Positions 12,979 to 24,669 of a stretch of DNA of 64,000 nucleotides are shown piece by piece. The DNA comes from Rotaria sordida (lineage: Eukaryota > Rotifera > Eurotatoria > Philodinida > Philodinidae). Numbering within the stretch: the first letter of the stretch is position 1; each line of letters opens with the position of its first letter. Where the stretch lies: positions 248,001-312,000 of the forward strand of contig CAJNOL010000055.1 in the NCBI GenBank assembly GCA_905250125.1, written 5' to 3'. The notes below the pieces were generated by a model. It was not told the origin of the DNA and did not search any database. It saw only the letters and a program-made list of their open reading frames with translations. Position numbers and translations under genes: made by a program.

Positions 12979-14758
12979 TCTATGTCGATTGAAAGAAAAA
13001 TCACGTAATCAACAAGAGATGACCGTAATAGTACTATTATATTGACGTGCTATTCTGAATATTAGGCGCGTTTATGCAAGATATTATAATAAAAAATAAT
13101 GTTTATCTAATATACTTAATATATTTTTTCTTTTATGAAATTTGAATTCATTAAAAACTTGAACAAGAAACAAAATGCTCTCAATCATTAAAGCTTTGCA
13201 AATTTCGTAATATCTTAATAAGTACTGGGGAGCCAGATATAGGCAGTAAATATCATTATATGAGTAGATTTTTAATTAAAAATTTTTCAGTCATTAAATA
13301 ATTCCGAACTGATTTTTTTGCTAAAATTTACATAGAAAACCAAGAGTTTTGGCTAACTCTTCTAGTATTCAGACAGGTGTTTTGAGCAAATAAGTACTGA
13401 AAAACTAGAACTGTTGCTAGCTAAGAAAAACACTCTTTTTTTTTACTAGAAAAAGTAGTAAATTCAATTTTAAAAAATTGTATTTTACTCAAAAACTAAA
13501 TTTTTTGGTGTTAAAATTCAAAAAAAAGGGATTCACTAGATTCCTGTAAAAAGGCTTTTGAAAAACCTATGGTCCTCTAATATAGGATGACTTTTTATTT
13601 TGAGAGGTCAGGGATATTTCATCTTGCAATATTAACATATATTGGAAGACTTTGTTCAACATAGAGAGTGAGAAGAGTTCTTTTTATTTTCGATTACTAC
13701 ATTTCTCTATGAAGATCTCATTAATCTCTATTGTTCTCTTTTTTTTAAAGTTTTTTTCCACAACAAATTATATGGTAACTAATTTTGTAGCTGTAATTGT
13801 TTGATGATTCATACATGAGAAATTGATAATTATTCTTTGTGAAAGATACCACAAACGTCTATTTAAATTTTAATTCATAGAATGGTTAATTTTTATGTCG
13901 AAGTTCTATTTGTATCAGTTGAAAAAGAGAAACATTTCAATAAAATTATTTGTTAATTATGAATATCATACAACTCATTGTTTTAAGAATTGGATATAGT
14001 GACCAGTTCTATTTTTGGTAACTGAAACACATTACTAAATAGAATGACTACATTACCATTATTAGTAGATACAGTTTATATATGAAAAAAACTGATCATT
14101 TAATACAGTTTTTGAAAAAGAATTGGTTCATAGAACTGTGAGCTGTTGCAGGCCAAAATACGAACAACAAAAAAATGATTGATAAATATTAGTAAGTCTA
14201 CAGTATGGATTTCTTTATGTATAAAGAATCTATAAATCTTTTTGAATCAAAGTTGGTATTTCTCGTTTTTGAAAAACTCTTGAGTATCTTAATAATTTCT
14301 TTTTTGTTTTATTGAATTGATATGGAATCAAAGAAAATAGTCCTGTGAGAATTTTAGTTTCATTCTTCGTTTAAATTGAATTTTTATTAATTTTAACAAT
14401 AAGTAACGTGCGTCCTCTACGTGTCATACATTTGCAACCAATCATTGTTATTATCTCTTAACCATTTGCTATTCGAAATAGATTACTACTGGAACGAGTC
14501 CTCTATTCGAAAGATTTATTATTTGTACATCTCCTTTTGTTCTTTACATATCATATCAATATCTATTTAACCAATTGATTGATTGATTGATTTATTGTTT
14601 TTTTTCAATAAAAATATTAATAACATAGGGAAAAAGACTTAATAATACGAAAGGTATTGCATATTACGCAAACCTCAAAAAGGGGGAAAAATAGGGTAAA
14701 TATATGAAAATAATTAAAAAACCTATAAAATAAAATAAATAATTTCTTATTTAGTTAA
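12979..14758. other. Intergenic, no gene seen
   Basis: About 1.8 kb of AT-rich sequence with no supportable exon. A splice-acceptor-like TTATTTAG at 14747–14754 lies immediately before the ATG at 14759. Confidence 0.45.
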
Positions 14759-14938
14759 ATGTTTCAACATCGTACTACAAATGGTCCAACATCCGGTCGA
14801 AAACCACAGACAGCTGTAAAACATACAATCGATCGAATAAAAAAAAAATCCTGGTATAATGATAATAGTATTAATTATCGAAATCATCCATATTCATCAC
14901 AATCAAAAAATGCTAATCATCAATTTATAAATGAAGAT

Positions 14939-14989
<51 letters not shown>

Positions 14990-17900
14990 TGGTTAAAATC
15001 TTCAACAAAAATTTTCGATGATACACCTGAATTAGAATTAACATGTGAAGAAGAAATGCTTAGCGAAAGTCAATTACAAAATTATCCAACACAAGTAAAA
15101 AATTGTTTTTTTCTGTGTTAATTATAAAATATTTTTTTTATATCATTTTCAGGCATATGATCCAACTGCTCCACTTCCATTACCAGCTGTTCGTAAACGT
15201 ACTTCAGTATTAAAAAAATTAACTACATCAGATATTGAAATTCTTCAAGATCCAGATGAAGATTTTATTCCAAGTGAATCCGATGATGATGACGATGATG
15301 AAAATTATTTACCAGAACATGATCGACGTTCATATAATCGTAGTAGTCATGTTAATGGTAATATCGGCCGAGGTAAAACTTTTTGTTTTTCCATTAAACA
15401 ACAAAAAATAAAGATTTTGGTTTTCGAGGTCGTGGCCGTGGTGGACGTGGTCATTTAACTTCAGCAAATAATCGATTACCACCATCAACTCATTTTGTTC
15501 GACCACAACCTGAAACAAATACTCAGATACGTTCAAAACTTTATTCATCATCTTCTAATGATAGTCATCGTCATCACAATATAAATTCAATTGAACATGA
15601 ACTTGAACGTATTTATGCTACTGCACTATCACGTTTTTATGGTACTCGTAATGGTCAATCAATAAATTCAGATGATTATGGAGATTTTCGTATTAGTATG
15701 TTTAGTTGTATTTTTTCTTTTATATTTATGTCAGACAAAAGAAAAACTTTTTTTTGTTTTTTGTTTTTTGATTAGAATGTTCTATATGTGGTGAACAATC
15801 ATTAAATAATATGTCATTTATAGCACATTTATGTTCACATTTTGAAGATGATCTTAATTATATAAGTCCATTTGATAAAATCTATCGACGATGTTCAATA
15901 TGTCATGATGAATTTTCAACACCATTTCAAACATTATTACACAAAGATCAAGCACATATGATTGAAATAAATGAATTTCGTTGTCGAATATGTCAACAAA
16001 ATCATCATAGTTTAGTAGATTTATTTACACATTTAAATTATGTACATGTTGGTCTTGATATGCCATATATATGTGATCGATGTAATTATCGAACATCAAT
16101 ATATGAAGATATGGCTCATCATATTCGACAAGTAAATTTTCTTTTTTGATTAATGTTTTTAAAAATAACGAGTGGTCGATAAATAATGGAGCAATTTGAT
16201 TTTCCATTTTTTAAAGAATGAAAATACTGTTCAAAAGTACCATTCTAAGCTCATTCGATAGAGAATTTTTCGCTCTACAAAAATATCGACGAGAAATCGG
16301 AAAGATTGATATCTGGCTCACTGCTCAACTGCAATCTTCTGTGAACATCTAACGATTTGCGCTTATCAAGTTCGATACTAAATGTAAAATATTTAGCATC
16401 AATAGATAAAGAATTTTATTTTCTATGGTTCCAAGATCATCTCAAGGCTTTCAATGATGTTGTTAGAGTGCAAAAGGCTTGGAACTAACATCTGGTAGTA
16501 TTTTGTTTTGAGTGCGTTTTTTGAAACTCATATCTTTCAAAAGTTAGCATGTTCTATGAACAGTTTATCATTATATCATTGGACGCAGAATTTAATTTTG
16601 AACAAAGGATGTAACATTTAAATTGAATAATCGAAATCTTTAGATTGTCTTCAATAGCATAGAACTGCCAAAAAGAGTATTTTACGTCGTTTTCTAATTT
16701 TTGCTAGAGGAATTGCTCTTCCGAATATTTTTTTCCTAAAATTACGAAACATTGTGAGTTGCAGCATTACAACATAGTATCTTGTAGCATACTTCAAATT
16801 TCGACAGAACTGTTATTTAAACATATATTTAATAAGTGTTTTGTTTTCTGACAGTCGCAGTTCAATGACTGCCAATCTTTTCGACTTTTCTGCGATAGAA
16901 GAAACTTATTAGAATGAACCTAGAATGGTATCTTTAAACTGTGCTGTGGACTTTAAAAACAAAAGAAAATCAAAGTGTTCTATTCTTTTTAGACTATTTG
17001 TTATTTTTAATTCTTTTTTAGGTACATAAAGGAACACAATATTTTTTTTGTCCATATTGTTTTCAATCAGTATTATTACCAGCAATATCAAATACAAATA
17101 TTCTTAATTCGACACCTGCTTTTCGTCATGTTATACTTCATTTTGATAGAATTGAAAATAGTAATAATAAACAACAACGTCGTATTGAATCACTATTTAA
17201 ATATTGTAATCGATGTTTACTTCATGTTAAATCACTTCAAGAACATTATAATTATCATCATCCATTAAATTTAAATATTGATGAACAAAAATCATATTTA
17301 AATTATGAAGAAAATTTAAAAAGAAATGCTTATCATCAAACAAATGATTGTAAGTTTAGTAGAAAATACAGTATATCCAAAAAATCCCTTCACAAATGTT
17401 TTTGTTCGTATGTCGTTATTATTTGATTCAACTTTATCAACTGATCTTTTTGTTTTTAAATGATAGATCTATGCACAGAGTTTTTATTCATATAAGTAAA
17501 CTTCAAAAGTATTCTTCAAAGTTATCACATCTAATCGATATAGAAAAACTTAGCTTTTTTTTCTATATATATAAAGGTATTATGCAATGATTATTTTTGT
17601 AATTGCTTCATTTTCTTGGATGTTATGTACACGTTCATTAGAGCCTGTTAGGTTGGTCCGAGATCCAACGAGCTCTAACGCTTACATTCTGCATTGGTTT
17701 ATAAACATAGCTGCCGTATTTGGATCCGAAATAATTCATATGTCGCTTCGAAGGTGCAATGGGCATGGTCACATGATACTATTGGATTTATTTTTATTAG
17801 AATATTTCTATAAAGCGACTATTTAAGATCAGAATAATTCAAGAAACCGGAGTAATTAAAAAAGAATAGTTGTATATTGATTTTCTACATATAGAAAAAA

Positions 17901-18318
17901 GGCTAAATTTCTGTATTTTGGTTAGAGGTGATAGCTTTGAAGGATATTTTTTAAGTTTGCTTGTATAAATAAAAACTTGGTGTATGGACTTATCATTTTA
18001 AAACAAGATGAGTTGACAAAGTTGAATCAAATAATAAGGACATACGAAAAAAAAAATATTTGTAAAGCGGCTTTTGAGACACACTGTATAGGTTAAAATA
18101 TATTATGGTTTATTTTTAATTTTAGCGTATAATCATCGAGTTCATCCGCTAAAATTTGATCGAACTAAACAATTACCGATGGCAACTATTCGACGTCGGC
18201 CAACAACATCCAATAATTATGAACAAGTTCGATTGAAAAAACTCAATCTTTTTTTCAAATATTTAGTTTGTTTCTATTTTAGGTTCATATGAATAATCGA
18301 TGGTATTCTCGCCGGTGA
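14759..18318 (+). CDS. POGZ/ZNF280-type zinc-finger protein (THAP-less paralog)
   Basis: Seven exons (14759–15094, 15153–15372, 15414–15695, 15776–16131, 17022–17349, 18126–18226, 18283–18318) give about 552 residues. The order is a disordered N-terminus with a long Asn run coded by (AAT)n, an acidic patch, an RGG-type box (GRGRGGRG near residue 190), then C2H2-like fingers from residue ~281: CSICGEQ, CSICHDEF, CRICQQ with HxxxVH spacing, CDRCNYRTS, and CPYC ... CNRC. The series MPYxCxxCxYRTS followed by a VHKGTxxFxCPYC finger is the arrangement of POGZ and ZNF280 proteins, so a nuclear chromatin or DNA-binding role is likely. It aligns through the fingers and the LELTCEEEMLSESQL region with the convergent gene at 20336–24005. 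The last 56-bp intron has a weak GTTCGA donor; without it the protein ends at 18292. Introns 4 and 5 are enlarged by foldback elements. Confidence 0.85.
14940..14989 (+). repeat. (AAT)n microsatellite encoding poly-Asn
   Basis: About 16 trinucleotide units inside exon 1 of the zinc-finger gene, read as an uninterrupted Asn run. The length is likely variable between alleles. Confidence 0.85.
16190..16980. mobile_element. Foldback element in zinc-finger gene intron 4
   Basis: The left side (GCAATTTGATTTTCC ... TACCATTCTAAGCTCATTC) recurs inverted at the right side (GAATGAACCTAGAATGGTA ... GAAAATCAAAGTG). Arms are about 130 bp with a non-coding centre. This intron is 890 bp while most introns of the gene are 41–80 bp, so the insertion accounts for its size. 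Confidence 0.65.
17369..18086. mobile_element. Tc1/mariner-like MITE in zinc-finger gene intron 5
   Basis: TA-flanked termini: left CAGTATATCCAAAAAATCCC, right (inward) CAGTGTGTCTCAAAAGCCGC. They are followed by a well-conserved inverted stretch containing TTATTATTTGATTCAACTTT on both sides. The centre has small frames (17396–17590, 17587–17826) without transposase features. This is a probable non-autonomous element. Confidence 0.78.
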
Positions 18319-18744
18319 TCTAAATAGACAATACTGATTTATCTTTTATGTCTCAGTTAAAATAACCAGGTGAATTTTCTATATTGATATCAAGTATGTT
18401 GCTTTGTTTGAAAGAAAAAAAGTTTCATTTTGATTTAAAAACATTCTTTATCGTTTTGAAATTTCCTAATAGTATATTTTCATGATATTGATAAAATAAA
18501 AATATTTCTAAATTGTTGTTAGAGAATAACTAAAATACAAAATTTATATACAAAACATCTTCAATCATTGGTTCATAGCTTGTTCTCTCAATAAAATGAG
18601 AAACGTTTTGAATGACTTTTCGTATTTCTATAGATATTCGCGAACCATATGATTAGAAAGAGATGAGGCATTCAAAAACCTATAATCTGCTTTGACTATC
18701 CCATTTTATTGACAGTTTAAATTAGAGAACTAAATCCATAATAC

Positions 18745-19245
18745 ATATGATAAAGTGTCCAATCACTTTTGAGTCGAACCTATGCGTATCGTATAGATCC
18801 TAATGAACTATGAATATTCTTGAAACAGTTTGGATCTATAATTTATTGTGTTTCATTGAGAAACATTAGGAAAACTAACTTTTGAATTTCGACTCAAAAT
18901 TTTGCACAGAGACAGACGTCAATGGACTTAATTTTTTGTAAAAATTACAGATCTTATAATTATTTCTATCCTAAGATATAGTTATGAAAACAACATGTTT
19001 GTCATATCTCTCCTGTTCAATCGACAAATTCCTGATGTTCTTATTTAAGAACAGAAGTAATCAATAGTTGTGAAATTTTCACAATCAACTGTTCTGATGG
19101 AAATCTATCTCTATGTAAAATGTCAAGTCAAAATTTAAAAATCAGTTTTCCTAGTGTTCATGAGTGAAACAATGTCATTCTTCTTACGAATATAATAGCT
19201 CTGCAGCAATAAGTCAACGCCTACATAATGCATATAGTCTCGTCT
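18745..19245. mobile_element. Foldback element, family B, copy 2
   Basis: It shares with the 8595–9205 element the blocks CCAATCACTTTTGAGTCGA, TTTGAATTTCGACTCAAA, GCACAGAGACAGACGTCAA and TCTATCCTAAGATA, and has an inverted right arm ending near ATGCATATAGTCTCG. It is more degenerate than copy 1 and lies between the two convergent zinc-finger genes. Confidence 0.6.
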
Positions 19246-19888
19246 AGGTATGTACCCAAATCGTTTGAGTCGATTTTGCCTAGATGAAGAAAAATGTCCT
19301 TATCTACTGAGCCATATGACATAACATTTTTCCATCAGCAGAAAGCTGAAGTAGCAAAATGAAGTTAGAGAATGTCAAAAGAAGAGTTTCGGTAATGTTG
19401 TTGGACTACCTGCTAAAGCCAATCAAAAACCTCGAATCTAATGAATTTGGGTTATTTTTTGGATCCCTTTCAATCTCTTAGTAAAGCAAATGATTCATTA
19501 GATCACGGTACAGTTGATTGGCAAAGGCAGGCATCCTTCTATATCTGTGGTACAATAGTTTATTGATATAATTGATAATCATTGAAATAAATTTGAAATA
19601 TTCAAATTCGGTTATTGGGCTTGAGTGCAAGCCTTGTCTCGACTGAAAATCGATTGAATACATAGGTAACATCCCTCGTTAAACTAAATTATAGATGTTT
19701 TGTAATAAATACTTCATAAAACACTCCATCTATCAGTTCAAAAAACTAAACATTAAAAATATAAAATATACATTAATCATTAATCCGTATATTTCTGTTT
19801 TCTATTATAGGAACTCATCGTTCTCTTTCATTTTATCACATTCAAAATTTGTCGTTTGTTATTGTACATTGATTATTTGTTTGTTTTT

Positions 19889-19921
<33 letters not shown>

Positions 19922-20021
19922 NNNNNNNNNNNNNNNNNNNNNNNNNNNNNNNNNNNNNNNNNNNNNNNNNNNNNNNNNNNNNNNNNNNNNNNNNNNNNNN
20001 NNNNNNNNNNNNNNNNNNNNN
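19922..20021. other. Assembly gap of 100 N flanked by poly-T
   Basis: Exactly 100 N, bordered on the left by an unbroken T run (about 19891–19921) and on the right by G then T (20023–20048). The round number indicates a scaffolding gap of unknown true size at a homopolymer. Open frames that cross it are meaningless. Confidence 0.97.
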
Positions 20022-20335
20022 GTTTTTTTTTTTTTTTTTTTTTTTTTTGTACTTTATCATTTCTTTCTTTTCTCTTGTATTGTCAAGCAAAATTATTTGC
20101 TATGCAAATAATGTTCTATGTGATAATCAAAGAGAAGACGAAAAAAAGACAGGCGCAAAGTTATATTCTGCAAAGACAAAAAAAAAACGATAAATGTCAT
20201 AACACCTATACGCATACATAAACACACAAACCGTGTTCGATCTACAAGACCAAACGGATAGGAGAAGACCAATGACGAAAGAAAGATAGACAATAATAAT
20301 AAATGTACATAAAAGAAAAGAAAGAAAAAACATCT

Positions 20336-21681
20336 TTATCCACTTTTTGCCGGTGTCACATATCTTGCTGTTGATGATTTATCAATTGGTAATGAAGACG
20401 TATCCATTATTGAATCATCATATTGTTCACCTTCATCACTTTGTTTTTCTACTAAACAGATAGCAAAGAAGATGTTTTAAATTTTTATTGCTTTTCTAAA
20501 TGAAATTAAAATTATTTACGATTTTCATCATCATCATAATATGTAGCTTTAATTCCATCAACTATATTTAAATGATCACGTTGTAAATGATCTTTCATAG
20601 ATCCAACATGTAAAACACATTTTCTACAATGCTTAAATTTTGATTGTATGGTACGTCCTTGATCAACTTTATTAAAATGTAATAATAAATGTTTATATGC
20701 TAATGTTCCATTAAGTATTGATGATGAATTTGTTATAAATGGTAATTCAATAGCAATAAAACAATATGGACAAAAGAAATATCTTGTACCTTTATGTACT
20801 TCATCAATATGATAAATCATATCAGCATGCATTGATGTACGAAATGAACATACTTCACAATAATATGGCATTTCTAAACCACAATGACATAAATTTAAAT
20901 GTGCTATTAATTCTAATAATGATGTATGACGTTGTTCACATATACGACAACGATATTCATTCATTTCAAGCATATGTTTATCATCAATATGTATAGCAAG
21001 AAAATATGGATTTGAAAATTCTGATTGACAATGTGAACATTTTGTATTTATTTGTTCAAATGGTGAATTTGTATTTGGTTGAAATTGTTGTTCATGATAA
21101 CTTTGTTGATCAAAATGTTGACAAAGATGTGTTATTAATTGTATATTATTATCAAATAGAAGATTTTCACACATAGGACACTAAAATAATCTTGTGTATG
21201 TTAATTATGAAATGAAAGATTTTTTTTTTATATTTAATTTGTTTTATTTACTTGACTACGAAAATCACCATAATCGGATAATGGTAAATTTCGACCGGGT
21301 TTTTGACCGTAATATTTTGATAAAGCTCGTTTATAAGTATGTTCTGACAAGAAGAAAAAAAAAAGACAAATTATTTGAAAAATTTCATTAAGAATAATAC
21401 ATACCGAGTTCAACTTCAAGACCTTCTTCTATAAAATAAAATGAAAGTTTGTTTTTTTTCTAAAGCTTAAGAAATAAATAGACGAATTTACCTCGCGTTC
21501 TAACTGTGCCTGGTTTAAGACGAGGCAATGGTTGATCACGTGGATATTGTGTAGAAGCGTTTGGTGCAAAAGCTGGTTGAAGAAATGGTATTGTTGCTTT
21601 TCGTGTTGGTTCTGGTTTAACAAATTGTGTTTGATAAAATTGTCCACGATTTTGTCGTTGTTGATTATTATTTGTTTGACG

Positions 21682-21725
<44 letters not shown>

Positions 21726-24005
21726 GCTGTTGAAAAGACATTGGTTGTCGAACATTTCGATAAGAATTTGTATTAGTATTATTACGTTGATATGTTGATG
21801 AATAATTATTAACAGTTGAATTATTTCGTTTTGACCATGGTAAACGATCATCTTGTTGACGATTAAGCCAATCACGATCACGTACTGTATCATCATTATG
21901 ATCAAATTCATCAAGATTCCATTCTTCATATTCATCAAATTCATTTGTATCATCATCAACATAATTTGTACGATAAGTTGGACGACGTGTTGTAGAATTT
22001 GTCATTGATGTTGTTGTTGGTGGTGGTGGTGGCGGTGGTTCGCGAGGATGTATACGAGGACGGCCAACAGGATTACGTGGTTTTGGTGCTATACCATTTG
22101 TTGTATCTGTTCGATCAAGAGCCTAATTTATAACAAAATAAATATATAAATCAATTTGAAATAATCAAACCTGGGCAAATACGAATATGCATTCGTAGTT
22201 CGAAGGGTCGATACTCATATTCGTGACTAGGAGTCGGATTTGGATCCAAAGTTTAATTTATTGTCGGGCCTGGATTCACAAAAAACGTGAATCCACAGCT
22301 TCTTACTTGCTAGATCTCATTTATATCCATATAACTAAAACTATTCCATACAGCAGACGATTTTAGTGTTACTATTAGTTTAACAATTTTCAATCACGAT
22401 ATTTGTTTATGAATTATCTGTTCATTTTATTTTTTTGTAAATATAAGACTCTTTTCAGCTAAGCAAAAATTTTCAATTTACTAACCAACGAATGATGAGA
22501 AAATGAACAAATAACTATACGTTAACTTTTTTTTCTGAGACTACCCTAAAATCTTGATCCTTCATATTAGATATTGGTCAAAAAAACTCGAGAGTAAACT
22601 CAAAGTTTAGCTTTTCTCGGGTGTGGATCCAGATAAAATGTAGACTCTCAGTTTTCTAACCGCTACTCGGAAAAATCCCTACTTAGTCAGTTCTGAAAAA
22701 ATAATATTTACTTTAACAGGACAATGTGCTAATTGAACATCAGATAATTGTTCTTCCATACAATTCATATTTAATTCAATATCAATTGTTTGTTTTGTTT
22801 CATTTAATAATTGTTTCATACTATCATCAAAATTTTCATGTATTGGTGATGGTGAATGAATTTGTTGTTCATGATGATGATATTGTTTGCTATTACTTCG
22901 ATATGGTATTTGTATTCGTTTATTATTAATATTAGTATTATTATTATTATTATTTACTGGTGTTGTTTGTTTAGCACGTATACTTGCCATATCAGATCGA
23001 AAACGTTTTGCTGATGAATTTGAATCATTTGAATTAAGTTTATCCATAAGTGAACGTGAATATGTTGTAAAAAGTGATGGTACAGCATCAGGACGTAATG
23101 TTGTTGGTCCTTCAAAATCATTTTGTGTAAAATGTTCACGACAAATTTTAAATGTCGATGTTGATGATGATACTGGAAGATTTTCATAACCACATACATC
23201 AAGCCATTTACGAGCTATTGTTGGATCACGTGGTATTTTATATAATTGTACACGATGACGACGTGCAACATAGTTATGTGCACAACCTTCAACATGACAA
23301 CGATTTGATGCTTTATTTTCAAACTAAAATTTATACAAAAATAACATATTTAAAATTCAGTTTTTATTTTTTTTCGAAATGAAAATTTTCTTACATTATC
23401 ATGATGATTTAATGATGGTTTATTAACAATAAATGATGATTGATTTTTATTATCAATATGTTCTTGTTGAATATTATTTATTGCCTGTGTTGGTGCTAAA
23501 CGTGTTTTAACATGACCACTTTCAAGATTCATTTTTAATATTGGTTCTAATGTACGTCCATCTAAATCAGGATTACTTGTATGAAATGTAATATTTGTTT
23601 TTTTAATTGTTTTATTTGATTCTTGTAATTTATCTTGATATGCAATCATTTTATAAAAAACTTCTAAATCAAATAATGTTGGTAATGATTTTGGTTTAAG
23701 TACTTTTGTATTATTTCCAACATAATCAAAACATGGTTCTTCAAAATGTTGTTCACATATACGATGTGTATGTGATGGTGTTAAATCAGTACGCATAGTA
23801 TTTTTATACCATGCTGCAGCAATATTTGCTATATGTACTGGTACAGCAAAATATTGTATAGATGGATTTGTTTGAATACCATTTGGACATCCTTGTACAA
23901 TACATAATGGTTCATTATTATGTAAATGTGCCCTAGGATTATAATGAAAATATTTGTTTATTTTATTTAATGGTAACTAAAGACGGCGACCATTTCGACT
24001 TACAT
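20336..24005 (-). CDS. THAP–THAP–AT-hook–POGZ/ZNF280-type zinc-finger protein
   Basis: Eight coding segments (24005–24004, 23932–23395, 23323–22712, 22122–21492, 21428–21405, 21343–21252, 21180–20520, 20451–20336) join in phase to about 891 residues. Two THAP (C2CH) domains come first: C11-x4-C16 ... W ... C60-x2-H63 ending near LPTLF, and C189-x4-C194 ... W ... C241-x2-H244 ending DAVPSLF. Then come an AT-hook core (GRPR near residue 404), a Pro run, an acidic stretch, a Gln run (~517–532) and, from residue 634, Cys/His fingers CPMC, CSHC, CRIC, CEVCSFRTS, CPYC and CRKC matching the plus-strand paralog. THAP domains bind DNA and derive from P-element-type transposases. The combination suggests a sequence-specific chromatin regulator (inference). 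The start codon is split, AT at the end of a 5' exon and G at 23932; an in-frame TAG lies just upstream. Confidence 0.85.
21681..21731 (-). repeat. CAA/CAG trinucleotide run encoding poly-Gln
   Basis: About 16 near-perfect CAA units on the minus strand, in frame as Gln inside exon 4 of the THAP/zinc-finger gene. The antisense poly-Leu frame over it is an artefact. Confidence 0.85.
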
Positions 24006-24420
24006 CCCACCTCGTTGTTGCTACTTCAATACAACAACGAATAGTAAATTAGAACTAGCAGTGGACACTGGCGTGCTCCGTCGGTGATGCAGAAGCGGCG
24101 GCGCAAGGGAAATATGCAACGATGGGGGAATGAATGGCGACACCAGTAGAGAGGCACAAATACGTCGAGTAAATGTGGTGGAGGATAAACGACGACGATG
24201 TCGACGACGACGACGACGATAGACACACGTACGGAGAGCAGAATGAAAGAAATAGAAAAAAAAAACGAGCGCAAGAGAGAGAAGAAAGAAGAGAAACATA
24301 CAAACGATTTTTCTTCTCGCATTTTTTCTCTTTGCGTTCTTCTGAATTGAGCTGAAAGGAAATAATGATGACGAACTAACGGACGGACGCTTTTAGGTAC
24401 AAACAAAGCTAACGGATGAA
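24006..24420 (-). promoter_or_regulatory. 5' region of the THAP/zinc-finger gene
   Basis: Unusually GC- and CpG-rich for this window, with a (GAC/GTC)n-like run around 24185–24225 and a GAGAAAGA-rich patch. It contains the non-coding first exon that ends in AT at 24004. The overlapping minus-strand frames here are low-complexity and are rejected as genes. The function as promoter/5' UTR is inferred from position. Confidence 0.45.
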
Positions 24421-24669
24421 CTTTTATTTCGTGTGTAGATAATATTGAACATCATATTCTAATTAATAAAAGTTTAATTTCATTAATATTTAACATTTAA
24501 AAAAAATAATGAAAAACCATTCATACAATTTTTCATAAAGACAAACCTAGCCAAGAGAAAAATGGGCAGTCTCAAGTGATAGTTTATTCTAAGATAAGAA
24601 CCGACATAAACAAAACAAAATTTTTTTTTGGCGTTCCTGTGTAAAAGAAACAACATAGTGCAATATGTA

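Noticed and set aside
17396..17826. Two adjacent plus-strand frames in the zinc-finger intron
   Set aside because: They lie inside the TA-flanked MITE and show no transposase or other domain.
19695..20221. Frames of 82–138 codons spanning the N gap
   Set aside because: They consist of poly-Phe or poly-Lys from T runs plus unknown bases.
21532..21798. Plus-strand poly-Leu frame
   Set aside because: Antisense of the Gln-coding CAA run in the THAP/zinc-finger gene.
22150..22700. Possible hAT-like or foldback element in the THAP gene intron 3
   Set aside because: The intron is long (589 bp) and has GATCC/GTGAATCC-type short inverted words, but I could not define matching termini or arms.
24021..24406. 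Three overlapping minus-strand frames (60–126 codons) and one plus frame in the GC-rich region
   Set aside because: Composition is low-complexity Arg/Ser/Phe or poly-Asp from GAC and GA repeats; they overlap each other and fit the 5' region of the THAP gene.
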